Below, piece after piece: positions 15,409 to 23,586 of a stretch of 41,288 nucleotides of DNA. The stretch comes from Verrucomicrobiota bacterium (GTDB taxonomy: Bacteria > Verrucomicrobiota > Verrucomicrobiia > Limisphaerales > JACQFS01). Both the position numbers and the translations under genes were made by a program. Positions within the stretch are counted from its first letter, which is position 1. The number at the start of each line of letters is the position of its first letter. A model generated the notes under the pieces. That model was not told where the DNA came from and did not search any database. It worked only from the letters and a program-made list of their open reading frames with translations. The stretch covers positions 1 through 41,288 of the forward strand of contig JACQFS010000152.1 in assembly GCA_016199935.1 (NCBI GenBank), read 5' to 3'.

Positions 15409-16401
15409 ATGAAACATTCCCGCTACACGGCTGCTCGTTGGGCAGCGCTCGTCCTGTTTTGTCTCGTCCTCGCGCCGTGGTCGCGCGGAGCCGAGGTCAA
15501 CCTCCTCGCCTTCGGCGATTGGGGCCAGACCAACTCCCCCGCGCAGCAGGCGACCGCGAAGCAGATGGCCGCCTACGCGCGCGGCGGCGTGAAGTTCGAC
15601 GCGGCGCTGACGCTCGGCGATAATTTTTACAGCAAAATGCCCGGCGGCGTGGCGGACAAACGGTGGCAGGTCGAGTTCGAGCAGATGTATGACGCAAAGG
15701 CGCTCGCGATGCCGTTCTACGCCGCGCTTGGCAACCACGATTACGAGCCGGGCAAGACCGAGGCGGAACTGGCCTACGCGAAGCAGCATCCCGACAGCCG
15801 TTGGAAAATGCCCGCCAAGTGGTATCGCGTCGAGATTCCTGCGGACAAGCCGGTCGTGTCCGTGCTCGTGCTCGACAGCAATTATCCGCTGCTCCCGCCC
15901 AAGCGCGCGATGTCGAAGGCCGAGTGGGCCGCGCAGTTGGCGTGGATCAAGGCCGAGCTCTCGAAGCCGCGACCGGGCAAATGGGTCATCGCCACCGCGC
16001 ATCATCCGGTGTTCTCCAATGGCCAGCACGGCGACACCAAAAAAATTGCCGACGAGTGGGGGCCGCTCTTCACCGAGCACAAACTGGATTTCTTCCTGTG
16101 CGGCCACGACCACGATCTGCAGCACCTCGAAGTCGCGGGCTGGCCGACGAGCTTCATCCTCGCCGGCGGCGGCGGCGCGAAGATTCGCCCGATGAAACTC
16201 GACGCGCACGGGCCGTTCTCTCGCTCGCTCAACGGCTTCTTCCACCTCCAACTCACGGAGACGGAGGCGCACGGCAAGTTCATCGCAGTGGACGGAAAAG
16301 TCGTCCACGAGTTTACGCGCAGCGCCGCGGGCAAGGTGAAAGTCGTGGCGACCACGGGCAAAGACAAGGCGAAGGGCAAGGACGCGGGCGAGGACAAGTG
16401 A
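15409..16401 (+). CDS. Secreted purple-acid-phosphatase-like metallophosphoesterase
   Basis: A 330-residue exported phosphatase; ATG at 15409 is preferred over the upstream TTG because the signal peptide begins there (RYTAARWAALVLFCLVLAPWSRG). Metal-site motifs in order: GDWG (36-39), GDNFY, GNHDY, the His pair in ATAHHPVF, and GHDHDLQHL. This order and spacing resemble tartrate-resistant acid phosphatases (ACP5 type), with a dinuclear metal centre that cleaves phosphomonoesters, here in the periplasm or outside. The last 25 residues are Lys/Asp/Gly-rich and probably disordered. It is followed 10 bases later by the MetE-like gene, but a shared function is not evident. Confidence 0.85.
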   Translation: MKHSRYTAARWAALVLFCLVLAPWSRGAEVNLLAFGDWGQTNSPAQQATAKQMAAYARGGVKFDAALTLGDNFYSKMPGGVADKRWQVEFEQMYDAKALAMPFYAALGNHDYEPGKTEAELAYAKQHPDSRWKMPAKWYRVEIPADKPVVSVLVLDSNYPLLPPKRAMSKAEWAAQLAWIKAELSKPRPGKWVIATAHHPVFSNGQHGDTKKIADEWGPLFTEHKLDFFLCGHDHDLQHLEVAGWPTSFILAGGGGAKIRPMKLDAHGPFSRSLNGFFHLQLTETEAHGKFIAVDGKVVHEFTRSAAGKVKVVATTGKDKAKGKDAGEDK

Positions 16402-16411
16402 GTCTCATCGC

Positions 16412-17419
16412 ATGAAGGAACCGAGCATCAAGACCACGGTCGTCGGCAGCTACCCGGTGCCCGCGTGGCTTGCGGCGTTTCCCACGCAGACGGCGTTGCG
16501 CGACGCCATCCTCGTCGTGCTCAAGACGCAGGAACTCGCGGGCATAGACGTGATCGCGGACGGCGAGCTGTCGCGCTTCGACGTGAATCATCCCGAGACC
16601 AACGGGATGATCGAGTATTTCATCAAGCCGATGACCGGCATCGAGCGCGCGCTCACGCGGGAGGAATTGCTCGGCTTCCGGCGCGCGGCGGGTCTCACTT
16701 TTCGCACGCAGCCCGCGGGCATCGTGCGGCGCCAGATCACCGAGGGCACGCTCAACCTCCCCGCCGCGTGGGAATCCGTGAAGGGCCTGACGACGCGCCC
16801 GCTGAAGTTCACGCTCACCTCGCCCTACATGCTGGCGAAGACGCTTCAGGACAATCATTACCACGATGTGCGCTCTCTCTCCATGGCGCTGGCCGACGTG
16901 CTGCGCCGGCAGGTCGCGAATATCGACGCGGCGGTCGTGCAACTGGACGAGGCGAATCTCCCCGGCCATCCCGAGGACGCGGATTGGGCGCACGAACCCA
17001 TCAATCACGTTCTGAAATCCGTGCGCGGCGAGAAGGCGGTGCATCTTTGCTTCGGCAACTACGGCGGGCAGAGCATCCAGAAAGGCTTTTGGAAAAGCCT
17101 CATGCCCTTCCTCAACGCGCTCAACGTGGATCACTACGTCCTCGAGTTCGCGCGCCGTGGCTACGATGAACTGAAACAGTTCAAGGCGTTGCGCGACGAC
17201 ATCGCGCTCGGCATCGGCGTCATTGACATCAAGGACAACGAGGTGGAGTCCACGGACGAAGTGGCGAAGCGCATCGAGTTCGCCGTCAAGACGCTCGGTC
17301 CGAAGCGCATCAAGTGGGTTCACCCCGACTGCGGCTTCTGGATGCTCCCGCGCAGCGTGGCCGACCGCAAGATGGTTGCGCTCGTGGCGGGGCGAGACAA
17401 ATTCCTCGGAAGGCAATGA
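16412..17419 (+). CDS. MetE C-terminal-like zinc methyltransferase
   Basis: A 335-residue protein matching only the catalytic C-terminal barrel of cobalamin-independent methionine synthase. The zinc ligands are in place: His211 and Cys213 (VHLCFGNY), Glu245 (YVLEFARRG) and Cys307 (HPDCGFW). The opening TTVVGSYPVP is typical of the family. Full MetE has about 750 residues with an N-terminal folate-related half; stand-alone core enzymes occur in archaea and in many bacteria, where some use methylcobamide or other methyl donors. So methyl transfer to homocysteine or another thiol is likely, but the donor is unknown. The spacing of 10 bases to the phosphatase gene suggests co-transcription. Confidence 0.85.
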   Translation: MKEPSIKTTVVGSYPVPAWLAAFPTQTALRDAILVVLKTQELAGIDVIADGELSRFDVNHPETNGMIEYFIKPMTGIERALTREELLGFRRAAGLTFRTQPAGIVRRQITEGTLNLPAAWESVKGLTTRPLKFTLTSPYMLAKTLQDNHYHDVRSLSMALADVLRRQVANIDAAVVQLDEANLPGHPEDADWAHEPINHVLKSVRGEKAVHLCFGNYGGQSIQKGFWKSLMPFLNALNVDHYVLEFARRGYDELKQFKALRDDIALGIGVIDIKDNEVESTDEVAKRIEFAVKTLGPKRIKWVHPDCGFWMLPRSVADRKMVALVAGRDKFLGRQ

Positions 17420-17459
17420 CCGCCAACTCGGATGTTCGCCATTGTCGCGCTGTTTGCGG

Positions 17460-18497
17460 TCAGGGTTGGGGTGGAGGTTCGCCGGCGGCTTTATGTTCCG
17501 CCACGGCCTTTTCGAAATCCACCGTCTTCGCCAGATACAGCGTCAGCGCGAGCACGCTGAAGAGCGCGATCACGAAGCTCACGAGCGTCGAAGTCGCCGC
17601 GTCGTAGGTCCCGTGCAGCAACGCCGGCAGGCCGATGGCCACGATGAACAGCCCGCGTTTCCGTTTCGGATAGCGCAGGCCGAAGCTGATGAAGTAGGCC
17701 GCGATACCCGTCCAAACCGCGTGCAGAAACGGCAGCGAGGTCAGGCGCAGGACGTTGAGCAGGTAGTATTCGCCGATGCCGTGCGAGTAGCGAAGGTTGC
17801 GCCCCATTTGATAATCCACGCCCTCGTAGATGCCGAAGCCGAGCCCGCAGATCAGTCCGTAGAAAAGCATCGTCTGCGGCGGGTGCGGGTCGGCCTTGCG
17901 CCAGATGACAAAAAGCGCGAACTCGCGCGAGCGCGTCCATTCGTCAATCCAGCTCAGCGGTGGAATTTTATACGCCGCCAGCAGGACGGCGATGGAGATG
18001 AGGCCGGTGCCGAAAAAGCAGATGAGCGCCCGCTGCATCGTCACGCGCTCCGCCGGAAAGATGTAATAGAAGAAAACCGCCCACAGCGCGGAGAAATACA
18101 GTGCCAGCGCCCAGTAGGCCGACTTGATCTCGCCGCGGTCGCCGAACATCGCGAGGATCAGCAGCGGAAAAAGCCCGATGCCGACGATGGCGAGGAACTG
18201 CCGGTTCTCCAGCCAGCGGAAGCTCTTGAACTCGGACCACGGCACGAGCAGGTGCGGCACGAGCGCCTTCAAATCCTCGCGCGCCTTGGTCGTGAAATCC
18301 TCGACCGACGACCACGTGCCGCCGGCGGTCGCCGGGCGCTTCGCCCAGAATTCATGGAAGGCCATCGCCGTGCCGCCGCCCTCCGGTGAAATCATCGAGT
18401 CGGGCTTCACGGTTCCGTTCAGGTGAAGTTGCCGCAATTCCTCGTCGGTGTAGGGGCCGACGCGGCCGAGCTTTGCGTCGTCGTAGAAGTAACGCAT
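17460..18497 (-). CDS. GYF_2-domain PrsW-like intramembrane protease
   Basis: A 345-residue protein. The first 50 residues form a GYF_2 (DUF4339) domain: a YFYDD opening, VGPYTDEELRQLHLNG, then a Ser/Pro stretch. Then come about eight membrane helices with the PrsW-type conserved positions: Glu in GFGIYEGVDY, His in PFLHAVWTG, and His/Asp in LLHGTYDA. PrsW cleaves an anti-sigma factor inside the membrane in Bacillus; related proteins are metalloproteases of the CAAX-protease-like group. Coupling of a small peptide-binding GYF domain to the protease suggests substrate recognition or regulation by the domain; this is inferred. It stands alone between convergent and divergent genes. Confidence 0.8.
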   Translation of the reverse strand: MRYFYDDAKLGRVGPYTDEELRQLHLNGTVKPDSMISPEGGGTAMAFHEFWAKRPATAGGTWSSVEDFTTKAREDLKALVPHLLVPWSEFKSFRWLENRQFLAIVGIGLFPLLILAMFGDRGEIKSAYWALALYFSALWAVFFYYIFPAERVTMQRALICFFGTGLISIAVLLAAYKIPPLSWIDEWTRSREFALFVIWRKADPHPPQTMLFYGLICGLGFGIYEGVDYQMGRNLRYSHGIGEYYLLNVLRLTSLPFLHAVWTGIAAYFISFGLRYPKRKRGLFIVAIGLPALLHGTYDAATSTLVSFVIALFSVLALTLYLAKTVDFEKAVAEHKAAGEPPPQP

Positions 18498-18569
18498 GGC
18501 GGAGTTTTAGGTCGCGGCTTCCCAAAAGGCGAGCGAGGAAAACGGCCCGTGGGCGAGCGCCCGCGCTCC

Positions 18570-19259
18570 TCACGCCACCAGCTTGTAGCCCACGCCATGC
18601 ACGGTTAGCAGATGGCGCGGCTTGTCGGCATCGTCATCCAGCTTTTTGCGGAGCGAGACGATGACCTGGTCGAGCGTGCGCGTGGTGCCGTAGTAGCCGT
18701 AGCCCCACACGTCGTTCAGCAAACGGTCGCGCGACAAGACTTCGCCGGGGTGCGCGTGAAAAAGCTGGAGCAACTTCAGCTCCTTTGCCGTGAGTTCCTC
18801 GACGGACTTGCCGCGCCGCAACTGAAACGTTTTCGGGTCAATCGTCGCCGCGCCGATGCTGAACGCGGCGTCGCCATTGCCATTGCCCGCCGGTTGCGCG
18901 CGCCGAAGTAGCGCGTGGACGCGCGCGAGCAGTTCGCGCAGGCCGAACGGTTTCGTCACGTAGTCATCCGCGCCCAGTTCGAGGCCGATCACCTTGTCCA
19001 TCTCCTGGCTCTTGGCCGTAAGCATGAGGATCGGCACCCACGCGCCGTTCGCGCGGAGTTGCTTGCACACCTCGAAGCCGCTGAGCCCGGGCAGCATCAC
19101 GTCGAGCACCACGAGCGCCGGGCGGTGCTTCGCGGCGGCGGCAGCGGCCTCGTCGCCGCGACTGCACACGGCCACGTCGAAGCCCTCGCTCCGCAGCACT
19201 TCTTCGAGGCCGAGCAAAATGTTCGCGTCGTCTTCGACGATGAGGATTTTGGTTTTCAT
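18570..19259 (-). CDS. OmpR/PhoB-type response regulator
   Basis: A 229-residue DNA-binding response regulator. Receiver domain: acidic pair E9-D10-D11, phosphorylation site Asp53 in LVVLDVMLPG, Thr81 and Lys103 in VTKPFG. The C-terminal winged-helix domain (about 130-229) shows ELTAKELKLLQLF, VLSRDRLLNDVWGY and the recognition helix TRTLDQVIVSLRKKL. Its ATG overlaps the stop of the histidine kinase gene (ATGA), so it is the third gene of a minus-strand operon with the kinase and a CxxCH protein. ATG 19259 is chosen since the receiver domain starts there. Target genes cannot be named. Confidence 0.93.
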   Translation of the reverse strand: MKTKILIVEDDANILLGLEEVLRSEGFDVAVCSRGDEAAAAAAKHRPALVVLDVMLPGLSGFEVCKQLRANGAWVPILMLTAKSQEMDKVIGLELGADDYVTKPFGLRELLARVHALLRRAQPAGNGNGDAAFSIGAATIDPKTFQLRRGKSVEELTAKELKLLQLFHAHPGEVLSRDRLLNDVWGYGYYGTTRTLDQVIVSLRKKLDDDADKPRHLLTVHGVGYKLVA

Positions 19260-21574
19260 GATTTGGGAACGGTCGCTCCGTCGGTGATTGGCAGCGTGAG
19301 GGTGAAGCAGCTTCCGCCGCCCTCGCGCGGCGCGTAGGTCACGTCGCCGCCGTGCGCGCGGGCAATCTGGCGCGCGAGCGTCAGGCCGAGGCCGGAACCC
19401 TGGATTCCGCTGCCGAGCGAATCGTGTGCTCGGAAAAACTGCTCGAAGATTTTCTCCTCGCACCCGCGCGGCACGCCGGGACCACGGTCGAGGACGGAAA
19501 GCTCGGCGAACACGGCCGGAGCGCGGCCTTCAGGCCGCTTCAAAGCGCCGTCGTCACCGGACGTTGAAGCGGGCTGAAGCCCGCGCTCCATTCCGTTCCC
19601 CGCACCATTGCGCGTTGCCAGCGTCACGCTCACGGTGCGCGAGCCGTTGGAATATTTCTCCGCATTGGAGAGGAGATTCACGACGACCTGCGCGAGCGCA
19701 TCGCGGTCCGCCAGCACCGGCACTGGTCCCGACGGAGGCGTGAAGTCCAGGGTGAAGCCGGCCGACTCGAGATGCGCGCGATAGCCGCCCACCGTCTCTG
19801 CCGCGAGGGCGCCGAGATCGCACGGCTGCGGGTCGAAGCGCTTCTCGCCACGGTCCAGCTTGGCGAAATCCAGCACGTTGTTGATGAGCCGCGTGAGCCG
19901 CGCGGCCTCGGCGGTGATGATGCCGAGGTAATGCCGGTGCTTGTCCGGCGCGGCGCGGCCCTCGGCGAGCAGCTCGGAAAACATGCGGATCGAAGTCAGC
20001 GGCGTTTTCAGCTCGTGCGACACGTTGCTCACGAAATCCGTCTTGAGCCGCGCGAGCGCGAGCTGCCGCCGCACGTCCGCGACGATAAGCCAGCTCCCGG
20101 CGGTGATGGCGACGAGCAGCACCGCGACCAGCAGCCCGAGCGTGAGCCGCGCCGAGCGCGTGACGAGCCCGAGCTTGCCGGGGTCGCGCAGATACACGGC
20201 CATTTCCCAATGCGGCAGCGCCTCGCCGATTTCCGTCGCGACGAACGGTCGCTTCCACGCCGCGGTGAATCCGGCCGGCGACACCGCGACCGGCTTCGCG
20301 TTTTCATCGAGCAATGCCACCGCGAGGTCCGGCTCCAGCGCCGGCTCCACGCGCACGAGATTTTTCAACTCGGCGCGCAACGCCGCGAGATCGAGCAGCG
20401 CGCCGAACACAAGCTGAGGCGCGCGCGGCGGGCGATACCAGAGCATGAGGTTGAGCCGGTTCTGGAGGAAACGCGCAACCGTGCCCTCGGTCGCGTCGCC
20501 GACGAGTTGGCGGAACTCGGCCTCGGTGGAGGCGACCTTGGAGAGATTCTGCACTGTTGCGTTATTGTCGCCCTGTTGCGCGCCCTGACTAATGAAGGCT
20601 TGCTGGCCGGCATTGTTGGCGTTCAACGCCACGGGGTTCGCGTTGTTGGCGACGGCGGGCACGCCGCCGTTCAAAGTGAGCGCGTTCTGCGGGACTTGGG
20701 CGTTGATGATCGCCGCGCCGTTGGTGAATACCACGGCGCCGTTGTTGATCGGTGCTCCGTTGAACGTGATGGCGTTGTTGCCGCCGCCCAACACCACGGG
20801 CGTGACGGTCGGTTGGTTCGCGTCGTAGTTGAAGTTCGGCGGCGTGATCGACTGCGACTGTGGGACCACCTGGCGCTGCTTGTAGTTCCAACTGGAGTTT
20901 GAGGCGACGTTGATTGCGTTGCCGTTGCCCAGAGTCGCGGTGATGGTGCCGACGCTGTTGGGAACAAACGTGGCGTTCCCGTTGAGCGTCAGCGTCTGCT
21001 GGGCGGAGTTCGCGGCGAACAACTGCGATCCATTGTTCACGGTCCGCGCATTGTTGGCGTTCAGGTTCAGCGTGCCGCTGTTCACGCTCCCGATACCGAC
21101 ACTTGGGGAAGCGTTGTAGCCCCGTTCGTTCGCGAAGCCCTTGCCCGCGCCCAAGCCCCAATAGACTTCGGCGCTCATGCGGTTGCAGAGGAACTGGTCG
21201 TTCTCCGCGCGGAACTGCCGCGCCTCGGGCCGCGTCGTCGGCTCCGGGCAGAAAACCTGTCCGCCGAGCGAGACCACGAAACCAATCTGCGCCGCGGGCC
21301 AGAGCGCGCGGAGGCGGTCATCGAACTGCGGCGCGAGCGCGCTCGCGTTGGTGGCGGCGAGCAGCGACTCGACGTGCGTGGCGAACTCGCGCTGGCGCTC
21401 CTCGACGAGCACCGCCGCGTCGCGCGCGAGCGCATCGGCGACGCCCTGGCAGAGGAGCGATTGCTGGCGCTCGACGATGAACTGCTGGTCGTTGAGCGAA
21501 CGCAACGCCAGCCACGCCAGCACGAGGCTCGGCGTGACCACGGCCACCGCGAAGAGAATGGCGAGGCGTTTCAC
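19256..21574 (-). CDS. Sensor histidine kinase with Asn-rich sensor domain
   Basis: A 772-residue membrane kinase, GTG start at 21574. Membrane helix 1 about 4-26; periplasmic region 27-475; helix 2 about 476-498; HisKA with phosphoryl His520 (FVSNVSHELKTPL); HATPase with N box VVNLLSNAEKYS, G1 LDRGPGVP and G2 GSGLGLTLARQI. Two oddities. Residues about 152-345 of the sensor are a low-complexity Asn/Ala/Gly/Thr/Val-rich block with short N-G-containing strands, unlike the rest of the sensor, which resumes normally afterwards; it looks like an insertion of beta-helix or adhesin-like material. Residues about 662-686 in the ATPase domain, between the N box and G1, are encoded by a 72-bp palindromic repeat. 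All catalytic motifs remain, so the kinase may still work. It follows the CxxCH gene by four bases and overlaps the regulator gene. Confidence 0.92.
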   Translation of the reverse strand: MKRLAILFAVAVVTPSLVLAWLALRSLNDQQFIVERQQSLLCQGVADALARDAAVLVEERQREFATHVESLLAATNASALAPQFDDRLRALWPAAQIGFVVSLGGQVFCPEPTTRPEARQFRAENDQFLCNRMSAEVYWGLGAGKGFANERGYNASPSVGIGSVNSGTLNLNANNARTVNNGSQLFAANSAQQTLTLNGNATFVPNSVGTITATLGNGNAINVASNSSWNYKQRQVVPQSQSITPPNFNYDANQPTVTPVVLGGGNNAITFNGAPINNGAVVFTNGAAIINAQVPQNALTLNGGVPAVANNANPVALNANNAGQQAFISQGAQQGDNNATVQNLSKVASTEAEFRQLVGDATEGTVARFLQNRLNLMLWYRPPRAPQLVFGALLDLAALRAELKNLVRVEPALEPDLAVALLDENAKPVAVSPAGFTAAWKRPFVATEIGEALPHWEMAVYLRDPGKLGLVTRSARLTLGLLVAVLLVAITAGSWLIVADVRRQLALARLKTDFVSNVSHELKTPLTSIRMFSELLAEGRAAPDKHRHYLGIITAEAARLTRLINNVLDFAKLDRGEKRFDPQPCDLGALAAETVGGYRAHLESAGFTLDFTPPSGPVPVLADRDALAQVVVNLLSNAEKYSNGSRTVSVTLATRNGAGNGMERGLQPASTSGDDGALKRPEGRAPAVFAELSVLDRGPGVPRGCEEKIFEQFFRAHDSLGSGIQGSGLGLTLARQIARAHGGDVTYAPREGGGSCFTLTLPITDGATVPKS
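19518..19589. repeat. 72-bp palindromic element in frame within the kinase gene
   Basis: Two inverted hairpins: stem GCGGCC/GGCCGC and, on the other strand, stem GCGGGC/GCCCGC, both with loop TTCA, foot GGAGC and tail TTCAA. The 26-bp arms agree at 24 positions and the two differences compensate inside the stems. The total of 72 bp equals 24 codons, with no stop in the kinase frame; it encodes E-R-G-L-Q-P-A-S...K-R-P-E-G-R-A-P. Confidence 0.88.
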
Positions 21575-21578
21575 GGAT

Positions 21579-22481
21579 TCAGCGTAGCGGAACGGGCGCG
21601 GCTTTCAACCCGCCAGCGTGCCACTCCGCGAGCGCCTCGGCGACGAGCAGGTCGGGGAGATTTGGCGTGAGCGTGATGTTGAGGTTCGTCGCGGGCCCGG
21701 GCGGTGGGGTGGGGCGCGGACCCTGGATGGTGGGCGGCTTGGCCAAGTCTCGAAATTGTTTCTCCAGGATCTGGGTTTGCATTGCCCACAGGTTCGAGGA
21801 CATGAGCGTGTAGGAAAACGCCCCGAGCAGCGTGCCTTCCTTGACGCCGTGGCACTCGGCGCAGTTCGCCTTCGCGCGCAGCGCGCCGACGGCGAGCAGG
21901 CCGGCGACGGTCCCGGTCTGATGTCCCCGCACATCGTGGAGCGTGATCTCTTGCGGCATCGTCACCAGTTCGCTTCCCGCGCGCAGTTGGCCCACGGCCT
22001 TCGATTCCCCGGCGGTCAACGGCCGCTGGCGGAGCAGCGCTCGCAATTCCTTCTTGGACAGAACGGTTATCGAGAGATCAACGACCGGTCCGGACCGCTG
22101 GTAGGCGACCGGCTCGTTTTCCAAACCGATCAAGTCCGGGGCGTTGAAGTGATACGCCTCCCCTTTGAAGGTGAGAAAATCCTGAGGGGGCAGGTAGATC
22201 GTGCGACTTGCTCCGAACCCGGGCTTGCTCGCGAAATCCACCGAGTAGGAGTCATGCGCTGCGGCGAGGTTCGAGAATGTCCGCACGGAGCCTCGCACCG
22301 GCACGGAGCCGATGGTGACTGTTACCGGAGTTGGCGGCGAGATTTTCATAGGTGGTGGCGTCGGGTTCAAAAACTGGATTGTCGGGGACAGAATGAGCGG
22401 ATTGGGCTGAGATTGCGCGAGCAGGAGACTGGTCGTGGTGATCGCGGAAACGAGGACGACGATGCAGAGTTATGTTTTCAT
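21579..22481 (-). pseudogene. CxxCH (cytochrome c-like) exported protein gene with stop at codon 4
   Basis: From ATG at 22481 the frame reads M-K-T-stop (TAA at 22470-22472) and then continues as a good signal peptide (LCIVVLVSAITTTSLLLAQSQ) and about 260 further residues without another stop. A CAECH haem c motif lies about 57 residues... from residue 207 of this frame (Cys207, Cys210, His211), near the C-terminal third, after a beta-rich region with no recognised family. Without the stop this would be a periplasmic single-haem protein. The downstream part could be translated only from poor starts such as TTG 22370, which would lose the signal peptide. The stop codon may be a true nonsense change, a base error, or recoding. 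The gene lies four bases before the histidine kinase gene in the same operon, so a redox partner for the sensor is a fair guess. Confidence 0.7.
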
Positions 22482-22529
22482 GAACGCAATCTCGTCCGGC
22501 TGCGCGGAAAGACTGACGATGGGGACTCG

Positions 22530-22546
22530 CGTAGCTCGTCCCTCCG
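22530..22546 (+). repeat. 17-bp dispersed motif, copy 2
   Basis: Exact second copy of CGTAGCTCGTCCCTCCG (first at 6978-6994), in the 71-base gap upstream of the CxxCH gene and at the 3' side of the next gene. Possibly a decayed REP half-element. Confidence 0.6.
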
Positions 22547-22552
22547 GGGTGT

Positions 22553-23446
22553 TCAGCTCGTGAAGATTTTCGCCATGCGGTCGGCGAGGTCTTTCAATCC
22601 CTCGGGCGTGCCGCCGCCGCCCTGCTCGGCGATGCCCCAGCCGGTGTAGCCGATCTTGTCGAGCGCGGCCATGATCGCGGGCCAGTCGTTGGTGCCTTCG
22701 AGGAATTTGCTGCCGAAGCCGGCACCCGGTTTTTCCGGCGTCATGTTCTTCGTGTTGAACTCCTTGATGTGCACCTTGAGGATGCGTTTGCCGATCACGG
22801 GAATCCACTGCTCCGCCGGGCTGTAGCGGCCCACGTTGCCGATGTCGAAATGCCAGCCGACCCATTCGCTGTTGATGGCGTCGAGGAAATCCACGGCTTG
22901 CTGCGGCGTGGTGATGAAATCATTCCACACGTTCTCGATCGCGATCTTCACGCCGGTGTCCTTCGCGGCGGGGACGGCTTTCTTGATCTCAGCGACGGAG
23001 CGCGCGAAGCAGTCGTCGTAGCTCACGCCGTTTTTCGCGACGCCGGGGACGAGCAGCACGGAGGTCGCGCCGTAAGCCTTCGCGTCGTTGAGCGAGAGCA
23101 CGAGTCCGTCGAGACCGATTTTGCGTGTGGCCTCGTCGGGCGCGGAGAGGGGCTTGGCCCAGTGCGTGTGGACGCACACGCTCGCGGCCTTGAGTCCGGT
23201 CTCGGCGAGCGCGGCCTTTACTTCGTCGCGGTCCATCGCGCCCATCGGCTCGACGCCGAGGAAGCCGGCGGCCTTGACCAGCTTCATTTTTTCCAGCACG
23301 GAGCCCTTGACGCCGACGGTGCTCCACATGATGGCGCGTTTGAGGTCGCGCCGCTTCGCGGCGAAGGCGGCGGGGGTGATCGCAGCGGCGGCGAGTGCGG
23401 CGGCGGAGGCGTGGAGAAAATTGCGGCGAGTCAGGGTGGTGTTCAT
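22553..23446 (-). CDS. Exported sugar phosphate isomerase/epimerase-like protein
   Basis: A 297-residue TIM-barrel protein of the xylose-isomerase-like (AP endonuclease 2) superfamily. A twin-arginine leader opens it (TRRNFLHASAAALAAAAITPAAFA), so it should be exported folded through Tat, perhaps with its metal. Barrel metal and substrate motifs: AIENVWNDF (Glu), WHFDIGNVGRY (Asp, His region), VHIKEFN (His/Glu) and the late AEQGGGGTPEG. Family members isomerise or epimerise keto-sugars or inositols. It is the downstream neighbour of the Tat-exported Gfo/Idh/MocA gene (same strand, separated by a 140-base repeat-filled gap), so a joint periplasmic sugar-oxidation step is plausible. Similar protein at 29432-30340. 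Confidence 0.85.
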   Translation of the reverse strand: MNTTLTRRNFLHASAAALAAAAITPAAFAAKRRDLKRAIMWSTVGVKGSVLEKMKLVKAAGFLGVEPMGAMDRDEVKAALAETGLKAASVCVHTHWAKPLSAPDEATRKIGLDGLVLSLNDAKAYGATSVLLVPGVAKNGVSYDDCFARSVAEIKKAVPAAKDTGVKIAIENVWNDFITTPQQAVDFLDAINSEWVGWHFDIGNVGRYSPAEQWIPVIGKRILKVHIKEFNTKNMTPEKPGAGFGSKFLEGTNDWPAIMAALDKIGYTGWGIAEQGGGGTPEGLKDLADRMAKIFTS

Positions 23447-23454
23447 GGGTTTCC

Positions 23455-23585
23455 TTTTAACGCAAAGACGCCAAGGCGCAAAGACGCAATGAGAACTTCA
23501 AAGTGGGTGAAGCGTTGAAATTGTTTTGAGCATGGTGTCAGCGGCTTTGCCCGCGTCTTTGCGTCTTTGCGCCTTGGCGTTAAAA
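23455..23585. repeat. Inverted pair of octamer repeats
   Basis: Left arm (23455-23487): TTTTAA then units CGCAAAGA, CGCCAAGG, CGCAAAGA, CGC. Right arm (23553-23585) on the opposite strand: TTTTAA, CGCCAAGG, CGCAAAGA, CGCAAAGA, CGC. Same two units in a different order, so the arms are related by unit shuffling or conversion, not plain duplication. The pair fills the gap between two minus-strand genes; a 65-base spacer lies between the arms. Confidence 0.8.
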
Positions 23586-23586
23586 C

